The translations under genes and the position numbers were made by a program. Of a stretch of DNA of 64,000 nucleotides, positions 47,901-60,359 are shown piece by piece. This DNA is from Amyelois transitella (lineage: Eukaryota; Arthropoda; Insecta; Lepidoptera; Pyralidae): assembly GCF_032362555.1 (NCBI RefSeq), contig NC_083535.1:10230001-10294000 (forward strand). The letters are read 5' to 3'. The first letter of the stretch is position 1, and each line of letters opens with the position of its first letter. The notes under the pieces were generated by a model. It was not told the DNA's origin, ran no database searches, and saw only the letters and a list, made by a program, of their open reading frames with translations.

Positions 47901-49966
47901 TATTGAAGTACATATAGGTAAATTGACAGAAAAGTCTATTTAAGTCTATGAACGCAATTCAAATATTTGTACAATCGTATTTTCTACGTTATTAAGTATA
48001 TACCAGTAATATTAAGAAATTACAAGCGCAAATTTTTATAATACATTTGATTTAAACGTGTTCGAAAATTTGTGCTGTTTATATTATACTGAATAAATTA
48101 TCATTTGCATAATGCTATAACTGGAAGTGTACTATGCTGTAGTCTTAATAGTTTTATGTATTAAATTCACTATTAGTTTACGGCGTACGCCGGGCCCCGA
48201 AGTTAAAAGGTCTATCCCTACACATCAGGGCCGTCTCTTTCTATCTCTGGTTATCTGAAATAAAAAGAGCGAGATGATAAAACATGTGCCTAGTCAACAT
48301 AGCACAGAACGTCACTCGACTGGTGCTTAAAAGAATATAATTAGATCGACTTCTTATAAATTACATACATTTACCATGGATGTGACCACACACACGAATG
48401 TGCCCGTGCTGTCAATGAAGCTATTGTGTGTTATTACTTAAAAAATGTATGTACAAGTAAATTGGACAAATTCCTGGCTCGGCCCTGTTTTGTGATATAC
48501 CTTTACAACTGAGGGTGAAACTGGGAACACGCAAACACACTAGAGATATAGATATGTAAAGATGCGCTTCTGAACTATGACCCTGAGAAATTTTACTAAT
48601 TTGATTTAAGTTGAAGAATGCTTGTTATCTTGTATAAATACAGGAATTACTCTTCAAGTATGTAGTTGCAAATAGGTCGATGATTTTAATTGCCACCATT
48701 TTTCAGGGTCATGTTCGTCCGCCAAACCCATTCATGGGATTATTTAAATAGGAAATGTACAAACAAACTGTTTATTAGTCCGACTCTTAAAAACAAATGC
48801 CTATGGAACATGATACTTTGGAATAAATTTTTAAAACAAAATAGGTTCCTTTTTTTTAAATTTTAAATATAAAAAAAAGTTTTTTGTTTATTTTAAAAAA
48901 ACTTGAGTACTTTCTCATTTTCCCCCTAGCCTAAGTCCCGGTTACATCCTTACCACTGGAGAGCTCGGGGTTCGTGACCTTGACCATGGATTCTGTATTG
49001 GGTGAGAGGTTTGTACATGAAGCGACTTCCATCAGACCTCGGCAACCTTAACTCTCAGGGTACCACCACACTGGTTTACTTGCGAATTTTAGGCTTAACC
49101 GTTCAGCCACCGACTCTCTGTCTTTTCTCATCATTTTAGGTAAATTCAGTTGGCGCATTCTCAGAAACTATCAATAACATTAGCTCTTGGACTTTCAGAT
49201 TCTGTGAGTGGTTTCACTCCAAAGTCAATATCGATCAATACTGCTCTTATATGTCTGTCTTTATTGAACAAGCTTTCCCGGGACTTCGCTCCTCTTGGGA
49301 ATTCCCAGAAAAGGGAACTCTAGAATAGGCAAACTTCGCATAGGGTAGATTTTTCATATAATATTATCCCTTACGATTATATTAATAGCATAGTATGAAC
49401 TTGTTTTCGCCCGAGATATAAACTAAACCTAAACCTCCCATTATTTGGGAACCATCAGTGGAATCCATGAATTGAACACAGAGCACCGCACCGGCAGCAG
49501 CGAGCCAGTTGCGCCGCGCCAGTACTCTGTTTGAGTCCACTGGAATTATCGTGTAAACCACAGACTGATGGTCCAGATTGATCAAAGAGTTTGGAGCTTT
49601 AACCGATTTTAGTTTTTTTTTATGGTAACAATTTCAGATAACAGAATTATTTATCTGTGATTTTTCTAGTCGCCGATCTGTCAAAAAGACACCTACTGCT
49701 GTTGCGAATTCCAATTTCCATCTTTATTTTAAATAACCAGACCCGCAAGTAATTTATTAGTTAACTATTACATTTAATATTTTCATTATCACTTCGTAAA
49801 ATTACATTATTTCGCTCTATTTAGCGATTGTGTGAAATTTCTATTATAGGCCATAATTATAATCTAGGATTAGGACTAAAATGTCTAATGTTTCTGAAGC
49901 ACTTCAATGGCCGTGTACCTCTTGTGTCAATAAAAGGTGTTGTGTTGTTCGTAAACTGTAAATAAA
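44910..49966. other. Spacer between PLC-gamma and baboon
   Basis: About 5 kb of AT-rich sequence with repeat A (45365-45590), a minus-strand repeat B copy (about 48930-49125) and a piece near 49270-49345 (CTTTCCCGGGACTTCGCTCC) resembling other lepidopteran repeats. No coding exon was recognised. The PLC-gamma 3' UTR and the baboon promoter must lie here; ATTAAA at 44981 and AATAAA at 45688 are possible but weak poly(A) signals. Confidence 0.5.
45365..45590 (+). repeat. Repeat A copy
   Basis: It runs from GTGCCGGAACCAATTG through CTCCATTTCTTTCTGATGG, GGCGATGGGCTTGC and CCCCGCAAGGGATACAG to a GTGATTATATGTATATG tail, about 460 bases past the PLC-gamma stop codon. Confidence 0.65.
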
Positions 49967-52900
49967 ATGTATCATTACAAGTATGTGATTATGGACACTT
50001 CGCAATGGCAAAAGTGGTTATTTATTTCGTTGGTTTGTATGAGCGGGGCGCTGGATATCGTTGATGGTAAGTTATGTTTCATTTAACACCAAATTACCTA
50101 TGTACCATGATTTGTATTCTCCTAAATTAGCAATATTTTCTTACATGAATACAATACATATGCAGTTTTATAAAAGTGGTATTATTTGACTTTTGTGATA
50201 AAATTTTCCAATATGATAATCTGATTCATAAAAACGTAAACAGTTGTCACTATTGATGATTATTATTATCATACTTGTTATTGAAATCAGCAAAACATTC
50301 CGATACTGACTTGTTTGGTATCATTATTACAGTATGCTAATTTCAAGGTCTGATTCTGTAGCCAGACTAGACAAGTTGAAGTAGTTACAGAACACGGGTA
50401 CTAGTTCCATATGCACCTTATTCAGAATCTAGAACATACAACTTAAATATTGTATGATTTTAAGTACCAATTTTTTTAGTTAGGTATTTTTATTTTTATT
50501 GTTTTTAAACCATTTCACCAAATGAGGTGTAATCTGTGCTAGATGTATTCCAATCATATCATCAACCAAGGTAACCTATATACTTGCTAAAATATCCCAC
50601 AAGGTCAGGGTTAAAGTGGAAACTCTTGTCTTCTCAAACTTTCCTCAATAAAACTGTTTATTTTTTAGCTGTTAAGTTGGATATGCTAATTATGATGTGA
50701 ATTAATACCATGTACTTATGGTTGAATGCCTGACTGATACTTACAAACTGTTCCATAATAAAAATTTACAATAATTTTGGTTAAATTATCTTTCATGCTT
50801 AAATCTATACAATATTATTATGATGTTTTTTAAAAAAAAACATCCTTTAGATGATCGGCTCAAAATGCTTAAGTAACTAAATTGATTCTCTGTTTACTTT
50901 ATTGCATTCAATAATTCATGTTATGCCGCATTCCCACGAAGGTTGCCTGCAAATATACAGGTGCCAGGAATATCAAGAGAAAGTTATTTTTAGTGTCATG
51001 TTGCCCTTTTTATACTGTTGCTAATCTTGGTGTTGACTATTTTTTGATTCTTTGTCTATTAGTCTCAATTAATATTCATGATAATCATGTTGGCTTTTTG
51101 GCCTATACTTTCCTTTCTTTTCAGTCTTTGCCATCCAACCAGATTACAAAACTAGGGCTTCTTATTTGGCAACCTGTGACTGTTTTTAAATTCATTTTTA
51201 TTATCATTTTGTAGTCATTTCAATAGTTTTATGAAATGAAATACCAAAGAGTTCATTTTCTAGTTTCCCTGAAATATGTGGTAATACATTACTTCGCTAT
51301 TATGAGTAATCTTGTATTATCAATTTACTTATTATTTATAAATTCTGATATTCTCATTTCACCACCCCCATTCTATTTTTAGGCTCTTAGTAGAATCTAG
51401 AATGTTATTATTATCTCATATCTTAAATTTTATTTATAACTCTAATTTTTGTTTTGTGGTAACCCTCTGACTCTATACTTTACCTTGTACTCAAAATTTC
51501 AACACTCCGAGCAAAAAGGTTAATGTTTCTTACCATGTCAATATCACCCCACAGGCTTGAAATGCTATTGCAACCGTCCAACATGTCCAAATGACACGTG
51601 TGAGACAGATGGCTACTGTGTGGCATCCACTAGCCTGGAGAACGGAGTCCAAAAATTCACTTACGAGTAAGTATAAATATCTTAAATTCACATCATACTT
51701 CCTACACAGTTTCAAAATTATCTAATGAAAAAAAAAAAACAAAACACATCTTTTCTAAATTTATTTAATGCAGACCATTACATATATTTTGAAAATGTTA
51801 AATTTTTTGTGGTATGATTTGAGGTACATATTTACTTAATATTTTTCCTTGCAAATTTTCAATTTCCAATTGGCAAACTCATATCAACACAAATCTATTT
51901 GAAAAACTGTGTCTCATTATAATGTTCATTTATTTATACCAAATACTTGGATTCTGTAGAGAGGTGGCATTAGGCTGTATGTGGTTGAAATCTGCCTTCC
52001 CTCCTGAAAATCCAATAAAATGCAAAGAACCAGCAACCTATTGCTGTAAATACGATCTCTGCAATTCCGATGAGATTGCCCGAGAAAAGCTATCTCAAGT
52101 GCTACACGCCACTGCTAAGGGTAAGATGTTCGACACACTTGTGGCCGTGTGATATAATATCTACTTGACAATGCAGATTTTGAGTTTGATTGATGTACTA
52201 TTAGAGTCATAATGCATTTATCTTTTTTCTATAAGTTTTGTGTTGAGATGCCAATATATTAACAAGAACGCTTCTGAATTAGTGATTTGAATATGTACCT
52301 ACTAAAGAAACAAGGATGCCGCCGGATCAATACCGGCGCCATAATTAGTATGTTTTGAATGATGTGCCGTACCCTTAACAAACACTATTTTCCGAGTGTG
52401 CGTTGGTTTTGCTTTAACCTACTAAACATAATGTATGGTGGTTCCACTTGCGGCGCAGCTGTATCGACCGCAAAGCACTGATACCCATCGAGCATCCCTT
52501 CAGTTGCTCCACGACGAAAACTAGAAATGAGTCGGTGGTGATTGATTGTTGTAACTCACATGACATGTGCAATCGAGAGCTGCGCCTGGAGCTGCAACCG
52601 AAGCCGCAAGGTAGGAGCGACGTGGACTTGGTAGATGTGCCGCTAACTTGCACCAGCTTGCCGCCACGCCACAGAATTATTAATAGTTGGCCACGCCCTG
52701 CCCGTCGCCAACTACCAAGTAGAAGAGGACCTTGGTATTTGGTGCGAGACTGCATGGCTACTTGACTCCTTTTAATTTCTTTATGTTTCTAATATCACTA
52801 AGTTTCTCTTTAAGACCGGCATTTGATCACCAATAAACACGTACCCGTGTACTAATTTGACGATTTGTGAACGTAGATGTTGGAACCGGAACAAGTCCTT

Positions 52901-55900
52901 TCCTCCGGGCGACAGGCCCATATGGTGTCGCAAGGATGAACACCCTGATATAAATTGCTGCGCCCAGGACTACTGTAATCGTTACATCTTCCCAGGTACG
53001 GAACGGAATGTGACGTCGGGGTATAGCTTCAATTGTGATGTCTACATGAAACGTCTTGTTGTATCCACCATGTCAGACTCATGCCCATGGTTTCCTAACT
53101 TGGTTATATACCATTCTAGACAGTGCATTGCACAAAATGGGTCAGCATGTGAATGCGTCATTGGGTATTAAATACAAAATGTTCGATTACTGCCATATGA
53201 CATTTGAGCACATATATTTTACCTGCGGCTATACCGCATTTTGATATGAAATTTCGTTAGTTGAATTCCCGTTAACGTATATCTTTTAACAACATTAATA
53301 AATTGGTTCACGAATTAATATCCGTCGATAAGAAATGACAAATAGCTTTTGCATTTGAATATTATCGATTATGTATAGGTAATATTATATGATTTCATAT
53401 TTTTGATTTCCATTTAAAATAGGATTTGAAAGATACTTTTTAAGTAGTGTCTTATGATAAATCGTGCATAGATTTTTATTACATGTGAAAAAAATTGCAA
53501 AATCTAATATCTACAAATAGGAAATACCCGGCAGGTCTTTGCCCCCTCAATTTTCCAGCCGATAACATCGCAGAATTTGTGGGCGGATAGACTGCTCCTT
53601 ATCTTCGTTAACTGACTTTTTTTTTCGAAATAGCTAGGTGTTTTGTGTTAGTATGAAGGGAAATTCAGACTTACATAAATTATTTGCATTAAAGGATGGA
53701 TTTGTACGACGGAACGTATTTCTTCGTAAAACGGAATGAACAGTGTTATTTTCGATTAATGAAACAAGTAGGTAAGTGATCATGAGCCGGTTACTTTTTA
53801 ACAAGCATGTATTTTTTTATTTCTGATCCTATTTGCATGTTAACAACTTCACGCAGAATTTGACTAACAAATAAAGAGCATTATATAACGTTATGGAATT
53901 GATGCCTTATTTTTAACATTGGCCATGGGTTATAAATTATAATACGTTATGTGTGAATTGGTTAAGGGTTTACACTTTTTAAATTTTTTGAAACTTTACC
54001 GTCGGATTAATTTTGGGATATACAATATACTTTACTCAGTCGTATTCCATTTGTTGATCATGAACGTGTTCATATATCTCTTAAATATAGATAGTTTACA
54101 AGCTGTCTGTAACCAATATTTTGGAACAACTTGTTTCAACTAACAATTTAATCCATCGGCTTAAAGGATTAAACTCCTGCCTTAATCTTGTCTGTTTGCA
54201 ATTAGATAATGGAGTTTCATGTGGTTTTCAATAATAATAAGATTCATAATTAACATCTTAATCTTCTAAGCAAATCCTGTGTTTGTATATAATTTATTCA
54301 AACTATATTGGGTAGTCTTAGGTAATTCATATTTTATCAATCAACATTGAATACATTTACGTAAATATAGATCTCTTTCAAAATGTTTGTGCTATTATTT
54401 TCTTTAAAGTTTACATAGGTATATCTCAGATACTAAACTAAAATTAATTTTGTGTTGAAAATGCGCTGAATATTTTTCATCAGAAATATGGTGTCCTTAT
54501 TTGCATGCTCCATGTTTTGTGCTTCATGCTAGTGTCGTGTGTATATTTGTTTAGCATATTTTCAATGGTGACTATGGATTTGCATTATCGAGGTCAGACG
54601 AAAACGAAACCACTGACTTGTAAATGCGGCTACACGTGGCGCGTGACTATTATACTTTTATCTCTTCCCATCAGTATAAATACGAATAAATTTTCAGGCT
54701 TATTCGCTTCAACCTCTTTATGTATTGTACTGTATTGCCAAGTTTAAAATGAAATGCTTACCCCTAAGTAACAAGGCAATATTATTAACTTTGAAACGTA
54801 CCTAACTAATTTTGTTATACTTTTTATAACCTTATTGATTGATAACGTTTTAGTTGGTATAAGGAATTGATAAAAGTTTTGTTTCGAAAACTTATGGTAG
54901 TTATTTAAATAAATAGAAAAAAAAAGAGTTACATAGAAAAAGCTGCTGTAAATGACGTGGGGTTGACATAAAGGATTATTTTTTGGATTTGTGTGTTGTC
55001 CTTTTGTTATTATGAGTTCATTGTTTTATGTTTTTATAGTTTTCTCATAAATACAGTATAATCGTCCGCGCGCATTTCACCTTGTTCCGTCCTTCGTGAC
55101 GTCATAACACTATGGTCAATATATTTGTTTACTAACGCCAGTGGTTCCGTTCGCACTCGATTCTTGTCAGGCGATCGGCGATTGTACATATCTGTTGCTA
55201 TACTTAGAAAATTTATTGTGCTTTCGTCACGAGAGATATCAATAGTCGTTGTTCAATGTTTACACATTTACTATGTATCATCTCTATGTAATATAAAATA
55301 AAGTAGCTTTCCACGTGTCTGTATTTATCTAACTACTAAACCACGTAATAGATTTTGATGCGGTTTTCTGTAGTTATTTTTAATGATTTTTAAAGGTACT
55401 CTTTAATCTTATATGTATTTATAAAGTCGATATTTATTTTCGCTAGGAACAAAGTATGGAGGATAGGTCACAATATATTTGTGATGATTTGTCCCCATGT
55501 TAGAGGGTTCGACTCCCCGTGGGAGTTCATTCATTTTACATGTGGTGTCGGTGGTCTTGGGTTTGCGGTTTAGGCGATAAATCAAAATTGTGTAGGTATG
55601 CCAATAAAATCATGTTAACCAAATTATTATCAAATATTTTGCATTTTAAAGCAATTGATAAAATGGACTTTCTTATTAAAATTGATATAAGCAAAGTATA
55701 GGAATTTCAACTTTTAATCTTTTGAAAGTACCTAATTCAGATATTAAGAGATGTAACTAGATATAATAATACTAATGATTACATTGATTACCTGTATATA
55801 CTGACACGTAATATGAACCAAAGAGTCGAGTCCGTCAGCGACTGCGTGGCAAGTGCTACCCTGGGTGATGGGGCTCGTGGTGCTGGGGGTCTGTGCCGCC

Positions 55901-58900
55901 ATCAGCCTGTGGTGGGCGAAGCGGTCCCGCAAGATGATGAAGCGGGGCTCCCGCGGTATGTTCCCGGCGGAAGACTCCCTGTGCGAGACCAGGCTACCCA
56001 TTATTGGAGGGACTACTACCATACGCGACATGATCGAGCTCACTACTTCCGGCTCGGGGTCTGGTGAGTGTTTTGCCACGTTTGTATAATGAAGAAAAGA
56101 ATATTTATTAGATTGTTTATGTAGAGTTCGAATAAACGGATTATAGAGGACAGTTAGGACAAATCTGTATTTTTACATAGAGGATGTTACCCGAAGTAAC
56201 AACAGAAGGAAAAAGAAGAGTAACATTGTTGTTATATTTCAAACCTTTCATTGAAGAATGGAGTGAAGAAGTTGACACTAAATTTACAAGGGTTTTATGT
56301 TAGCGGGTTTAACTAATAGAGGAAAGGAGGAGGAAAATTAAGATTTATAATCATCTCTTCCTTTAGGTCTGCCACTGCTAGTCCAACGATCGATCGCTCG
56401 ACAAATCCAGCTCGCAGACATTATCGGAAAGGGCCGCTTCGGCGAAGTATGGCGAGGGCGGTGGCGTGGTGAAGATGTGGCCGTGAAGATATTCTCCTCA
56501 CGGGAGGAATGCTCCTGGTTCAGAGAGGCCGAGATCTACCAGACTGTGATGCTAAGGCATGAGAATATACTTGGATTTATTGCGGCTGATAATAAAGGTC
56601 AGTTGTTAAAGATATGTTTTTAACAATAACACATTTTCATTACCATCATCAACTGTCCATTATAAGTAATGAATAATGGATCCTGATTACATTGGACTGG
56701 ACTTGTAGTTCAAAAGTGGTCTTTGATCTTTCTTCCTAGCTGGTTTAAGTTCCTCTTTTGGCAGGGCGACGGTGAAATAACGGGAGTTTTTTCGGAACCA
56801 CAGTGTAGCGGCCGTTCGGCCTCCATGGACAAACAGACTCTTTGACTTGACATTTTAGATGACCAAAACCGAATGACAGACTGATGAAAAAGACAATCGA
56901 AACCAAGACAAGACGACAATAAGACGACGCCTTGAACAGCCAAAATCTGTTTTATTCAGACACGACTTAACAGACCCCGTTCATACAGCCTAGGTTCATA
57001 TTCGTATCCGGCTAATCATAGCTCTAAAGCGCCTTCAGTTTAAAGACCATTGATACTCCAGACCTCTTTCGCGATGTCAAACCAGGTTACCAACTTCGTA
57101 ACGTAAACACTTTCCTTGCAGACAATGGCACTTGGACTCAACTGTGGCTAATCACTGATTACCATGAGAACGGCTCGCTGTTCGACTATCTCGGCGCGAG
57201 GACCATAGACCAACACACTCTGGTCAAGATGGCGTTGTCTATTGCCACGGGTCTGGCACATTTGCATATGGACATCGTCGGCACCAAAGGCGAGTAATAG
57301 CGGACGCTATGGTAATATTATTTATTTATTAGAAAACTCGTTGAATTAATGACGATTCTTGGAGTGCCACGTGCGATTCTGTGACTGATGCTTACGTAAT
57401 TGAAAATACTTAAAATAAATTTTCATGCAGCTTGAATTGAAAGTTGTATCCAAGCACCAACTTTGCATGACTGATATCAACTGTATGAAACCTATGAAAA
57501 AAAAATTGTTTTATTTAACAAAGTAATCGAGAAAGCTGATAGAATTTCGCTGAAATTTTATGATGTCGCATGAATTGGCTAATAATTTCATTAGGAGCCA
57601 ACTCCTATGGGAACGTGGCCTGAGGCAAAAGTTAACTTTGTATACAGCGTGTGACTAGCTCCAATTTCTTGCTAGTTTCAATTTGCAACGTTTTATCTAT
57701 TGAAAAGATGAGTTAATACGAAGATTGAGTATGTATTTCCTGTGTTGTTACCACAAGTGCAACTCCTCAGTTGTATAGGTATTATAGTTAGTTTCAGTGA
57801 ATAGAGTATTATTTAGGGCCGTGTGGTTCTTGAAACCAATAGAAAAAAGAATAGGACCACTCCATCTCTTTCCCATGGATGTCGTAAAGGCGACTTAGGG
57901 ATAGACTTATAAACTTAGGATTATTTTTTTAAGGCGATGGGCTAGCAACCTGTCACAATTTGATTCTTAATACCATCATTAAGCCAAACAGCTGAACGTG
58001 GCCTATCAGTTTTTATTAAGAATGCACAAAGTCTTTACAACAGTGAAGTCAGCATTCTTAAATTTATTATAGAATATAAAATAATTATACTTTTTTAATA
58101 CAAGTAATCAGTAGTATCACTTTCAACCTGTAGAGGTCTGATAGTAGATCTTTGGAGAAGATGAAGGTCTATCTATATATAACTGTAGTTTGTAGAACTT
58201 TTGCGATTTTATTAACATGCCGTCAGTGATATTGACATTTTACGACTAGGGGACAGTCTCATTTTATGTAATTATTACGACTAATAAAAAGTTTACAGGG
58301 ATCGTGGAAAATGGTAAAATGTAATCTCTGCGTACCCCTCCGGGAGAGAGATGTAGTTTATGTGTGCATCTGTTGCTCTGAACCCTTAACATTTTATTTT
58401 TTAAATCTTGATCTGATAACTCAGGCAAGCCAGCTATCGCCCACCGGGACCTCAAGTCTAAAAACATCCTGGTGAAGAACAACCTAACGTGCGTGATTGG
58501 TGACCTCGGGCTCGCCGTGAGACACAACGTGGCGAGCGACAGCGTCGACGTGCCGTCCACCAACCGTGTCGGAACTAAGCGGTACATGGCTCCGGAGGTA
58601 TGGAATTTCCGTCTCGAACCATTTTCCAATTGACTCCTTTCTTTTCTCCACCATGGAATTGGGATTTCAAGATTTTTTCCCCAAAGATTAAATTTAAAGG
58701 CAACCATGCTTCATAAGCTTGCATGAAGAGAGTTATGAATGTGGATGAACCGAAGGAAGTATGCAGAGATCGTGGCAAGTGGAGAGAGGTAGTCTCAGCC
58801 TACCCCTCCGGGAAACAGGCGTGATTTTATGTATGTATGTATGCCTCATAAGGAGGAATTTTAACTCGGTATGGTATATTAATTAACTTTTTATGCTCTG

Positions 58901-59561
58901 TCTTCAACCTGAAAGGAACCTTGTTTTTTTATTATGCAGCGTTTTAACTTTTCTTTTATTGCATTCTAACTTGGTTTATCTATAACATAAATCAGAGTAG
59001 AAAATATGCGCCTGATGTTTTGGCAGTAAGTTTAAAAAATGATAAGAAAAAATTATCTGAATTATATATAGGTATATACATATATTTATTTGATTCAGGT
59101 GCTGGACGAAACCATGGACACGCGTCAGTTTGACCCTTACAAGCGTTCAGACGTGTACTCCTTCGGCCTAGTGGTGTGGGAGATGGCGCGGCGTTGCGGT
59201 TCGATGCCGGACGAGTACCAACCGCCGTACTACGAGTGCGTGCCTCCGGACCCCGCTCTGGAGGACATGAGGAGGGTTGTCTGTATTGAGAAGAGGAGGC
59301 CCAATGTGCCCAATCGATGGCATGCTGATCCGGTAAGTACGATAAAGATTGGTGAATGAATGAAATGAAGCAGTGTTAAGGGAAACATAGTAATTGTCTG
59401 AAGAGAAAAGGCCTTACAATAACCCTTTCATATTTCAGGTTCTGTCAGCGATATCAAAGGTGATGAAAGAGTGTTGGTACCAGAATCCCGCCGCACGTTT
59501 GACCGCGTTGCGCATCAAAAAGACACTAGCCAATATTGGCGCCGGCGATCACAAGATGTGA
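49967..59561 (+). CDS. babo: Baboon, activin/TGF-beta type I receptor serine/threonine kinase, complete
   Basis: Exons: 49967-50066, 51555-51666, one of three cassettes (51960-52120, 52459-52610 or 52877-52995), 55824-56063, 56367-56597, 57122-57289, 58425-58597, 59099-59332, 59439-59561. The products are 513, 510 or 499 aa. Domains (cassette 1 numbering): signal peptide (about 1-29), cysteine-rich ligand-binding ectodomain (34-124), transmembrane helix (about 138-155), GS box TTSGSGSG (about 197-204), kinase (about 220-505) with [13 protein letters not shown] Lys245, HRDLKSKN Asp346, DLGLA and MAPE. The L45-loop residues NKDNGTW match the activin/TGF-beta class, which signals through Smad2/3-type proteins. 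An in-frame TAA at 49952 supports the first ATG; a second in-frame ATG is at 49991. Exon 4 could instead start at 55839, which is also in frame. Confidence 0.96.
51960..52120 (+). CDS. babo: Baboon alternative ectodomain exon 1
   Basis: 161 nt; it enters in phase 2 and leaves in phase 1 (AAGG|GTAAGA). It encodes the C-terminal part of the ligand-binding fold: [20 protein letters not shown] and KYDLCN, then a longer tail [19 protein letters not shown]. The spacing of Cys, Cys, CysCys and CysAsn matches the type I receptor 'knuckle'. It is one of three interchangeable versions; which Drosophila isoform (A, B or C) it matches was not determined. Confidence 0.9.
52459..52610 (+). CDS. babo: Baboon alternative ectodomain exon 2
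   Basis: 152 nt, with the same entry and exit phases. It encodes [16 protein letters not shown], a potential N-glycosylation site NES, then [12 protein letters not shown] and [13 protein letters not shown]. The donor is G|GTAGGA and the acceptor CGGCGCAG. It lies 338 bases after exon 1 of the set. Confidence 0.88.
52877..52995 (+). CDS. babo: Baboon alternative ectodomain exon 3
   Basis: 119 nt, with the same entry and exit phases. It encodes [17 protein letters not shown] and [16 protein letters not shown], the shortest of the three and without the long post-cysteine tail. The donor is CCAG|GTACGG. A 2.8-kb intron follows before the transmembrane exon. Confidence 0.88.
57820..58015 (+). repeat. 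Repeat A copy in the baboon GC-AG intron
   Basis: It starts GCCGTGTGGTTCTTGAAACC and runs through CCACTCCATCTCTTTCCC and GGCGATGGGCTAGCAACC to GAACGTGGCCTATCAG, then stops without the tail, so it is 3'-truncated or interrupted. Confidence 0.65.
58296..58365 (+). mobile_element. RTE-like 3' end scrap
   Basis: GGGATCGTGG, then TACCCCTCCGGGAGAGAG and a TATGTGTG end: the last ~70 bases of the RTE-like family, diverged, in the baboon GC-AG intron. A similar scrap lies at about 2130-2195 (GGGATCGTGGC ... TACCCCTACGGGAAGTAAG). Confidence 0.55.
58715..58841 (+). mobile_element. 5'-truncated RTE 3' end in a baboon intron
   Basis: Very close to the 3' end of the element at 7649-9772: GAGAGTTATGAATGTGGATG, GCAGAGATCGTGGCAAGTGG, TACCCCTCCGGGAAACAGGC, then GTGATTTTATGTATGTATG. 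Only about 127 bp survive. Its similarity to the full element suggests recent activity of the family. Confidence 0.85.
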
Positions 59562-60348
59562 ACGATTTGTACCAACTTGATTGCTAGTGAACTTTGACGT
59601 CACACGGTCGATTCATAAGCGTAGAACTGTCTGATGCATACCGGAATAGTCCAGCTCATGTAGTTCGTCTAAACGGTACAGATTCAAAATCGATTCGCTT
59701 CGGTTTTACGGTTTTTATCGAAAGAAACCGTTACGTAGTTGCGAATGTACGTTTCTGTTGATAAATGAACAGTTGAGATAAAACTGATCGTAGAATTTCA
59801 GTAACACAGTTGTATTTTTTTTTAATTTCTATGTAAAACGTAATTGTCACGTGTGTCAGATGATTACTATGTTACTGTGTGAATAATTCTACAGGACGTA
59901 CCTACCACGTACCAGGAGATTTTCGAACTCGATGTATCCAGTTGATGACTTGATACGGAGTTGGAAAGTCCCGGGTTTATAAGAATGTGTTATGTAGTTT
60001 CATAGCAGGGATGTGTCGCCACAATCTTACCCGTGCTTCCGACATAAAGGTTTTCGTATAATGCCATTATGCTAAGTTCCATCGTTAAGCTGAACTGGGC
60101 TTGACACAAATCCGCCTAAACAAAGATCAGAGCAGCTTTCAAACTGATTCTGGTTTAGTGTGTAGTTATGAAATGTATATTTAAATTGTGTATTTTGTGT
60201 TTTAAAGCTGCATAACAATTAGTCAACAAATAGCATATTCCTAAACATATTTGTTGCCAATTATAAGAAATTTGCAAGTTAGAAAGACAATGTTTTGATC
60301 GAGTTATTTTTAATATAGCTCTCAAAACGTAAATATAACAAAAATTAA

Positions 60349-60354
60349 AATAAA
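60349..60354 (+). terminator. Candidate baboon polyadenylation signal
   Basis: First AATAAA seen after the stop codon, 790 bases downstream, in AATTAAAATAAAGCAAT. Use of this signal is inferred. Confidence 0.4.
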
Positions 60355-60359
60355 GCAAT

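Larger units (their letters stand above)
57290..58424 (+). other. babo: GC-AG intron in the baboon kinase domain
   Basis: The exon ends ...GGCACCAAAG and the intron opens GCGAGT instead of GT. The next exon begins GCAAGCCAGC after ACTCAG. Only this junction keeps the conserved [15 protein letters not shown] sequence; no GT nearby does so. The intron carries a repeat A copy (57820-58015) and an RTE 3' scrap (about 58296-58365). Confidence 0.85.

Noticed and set aside
52459..52995. A separate small cysteine-rich secreted protein gene
   Set aside because: The phases, cysteine pattern and position match baboon cassette exons, and neither exon has its own start or signal peptide.
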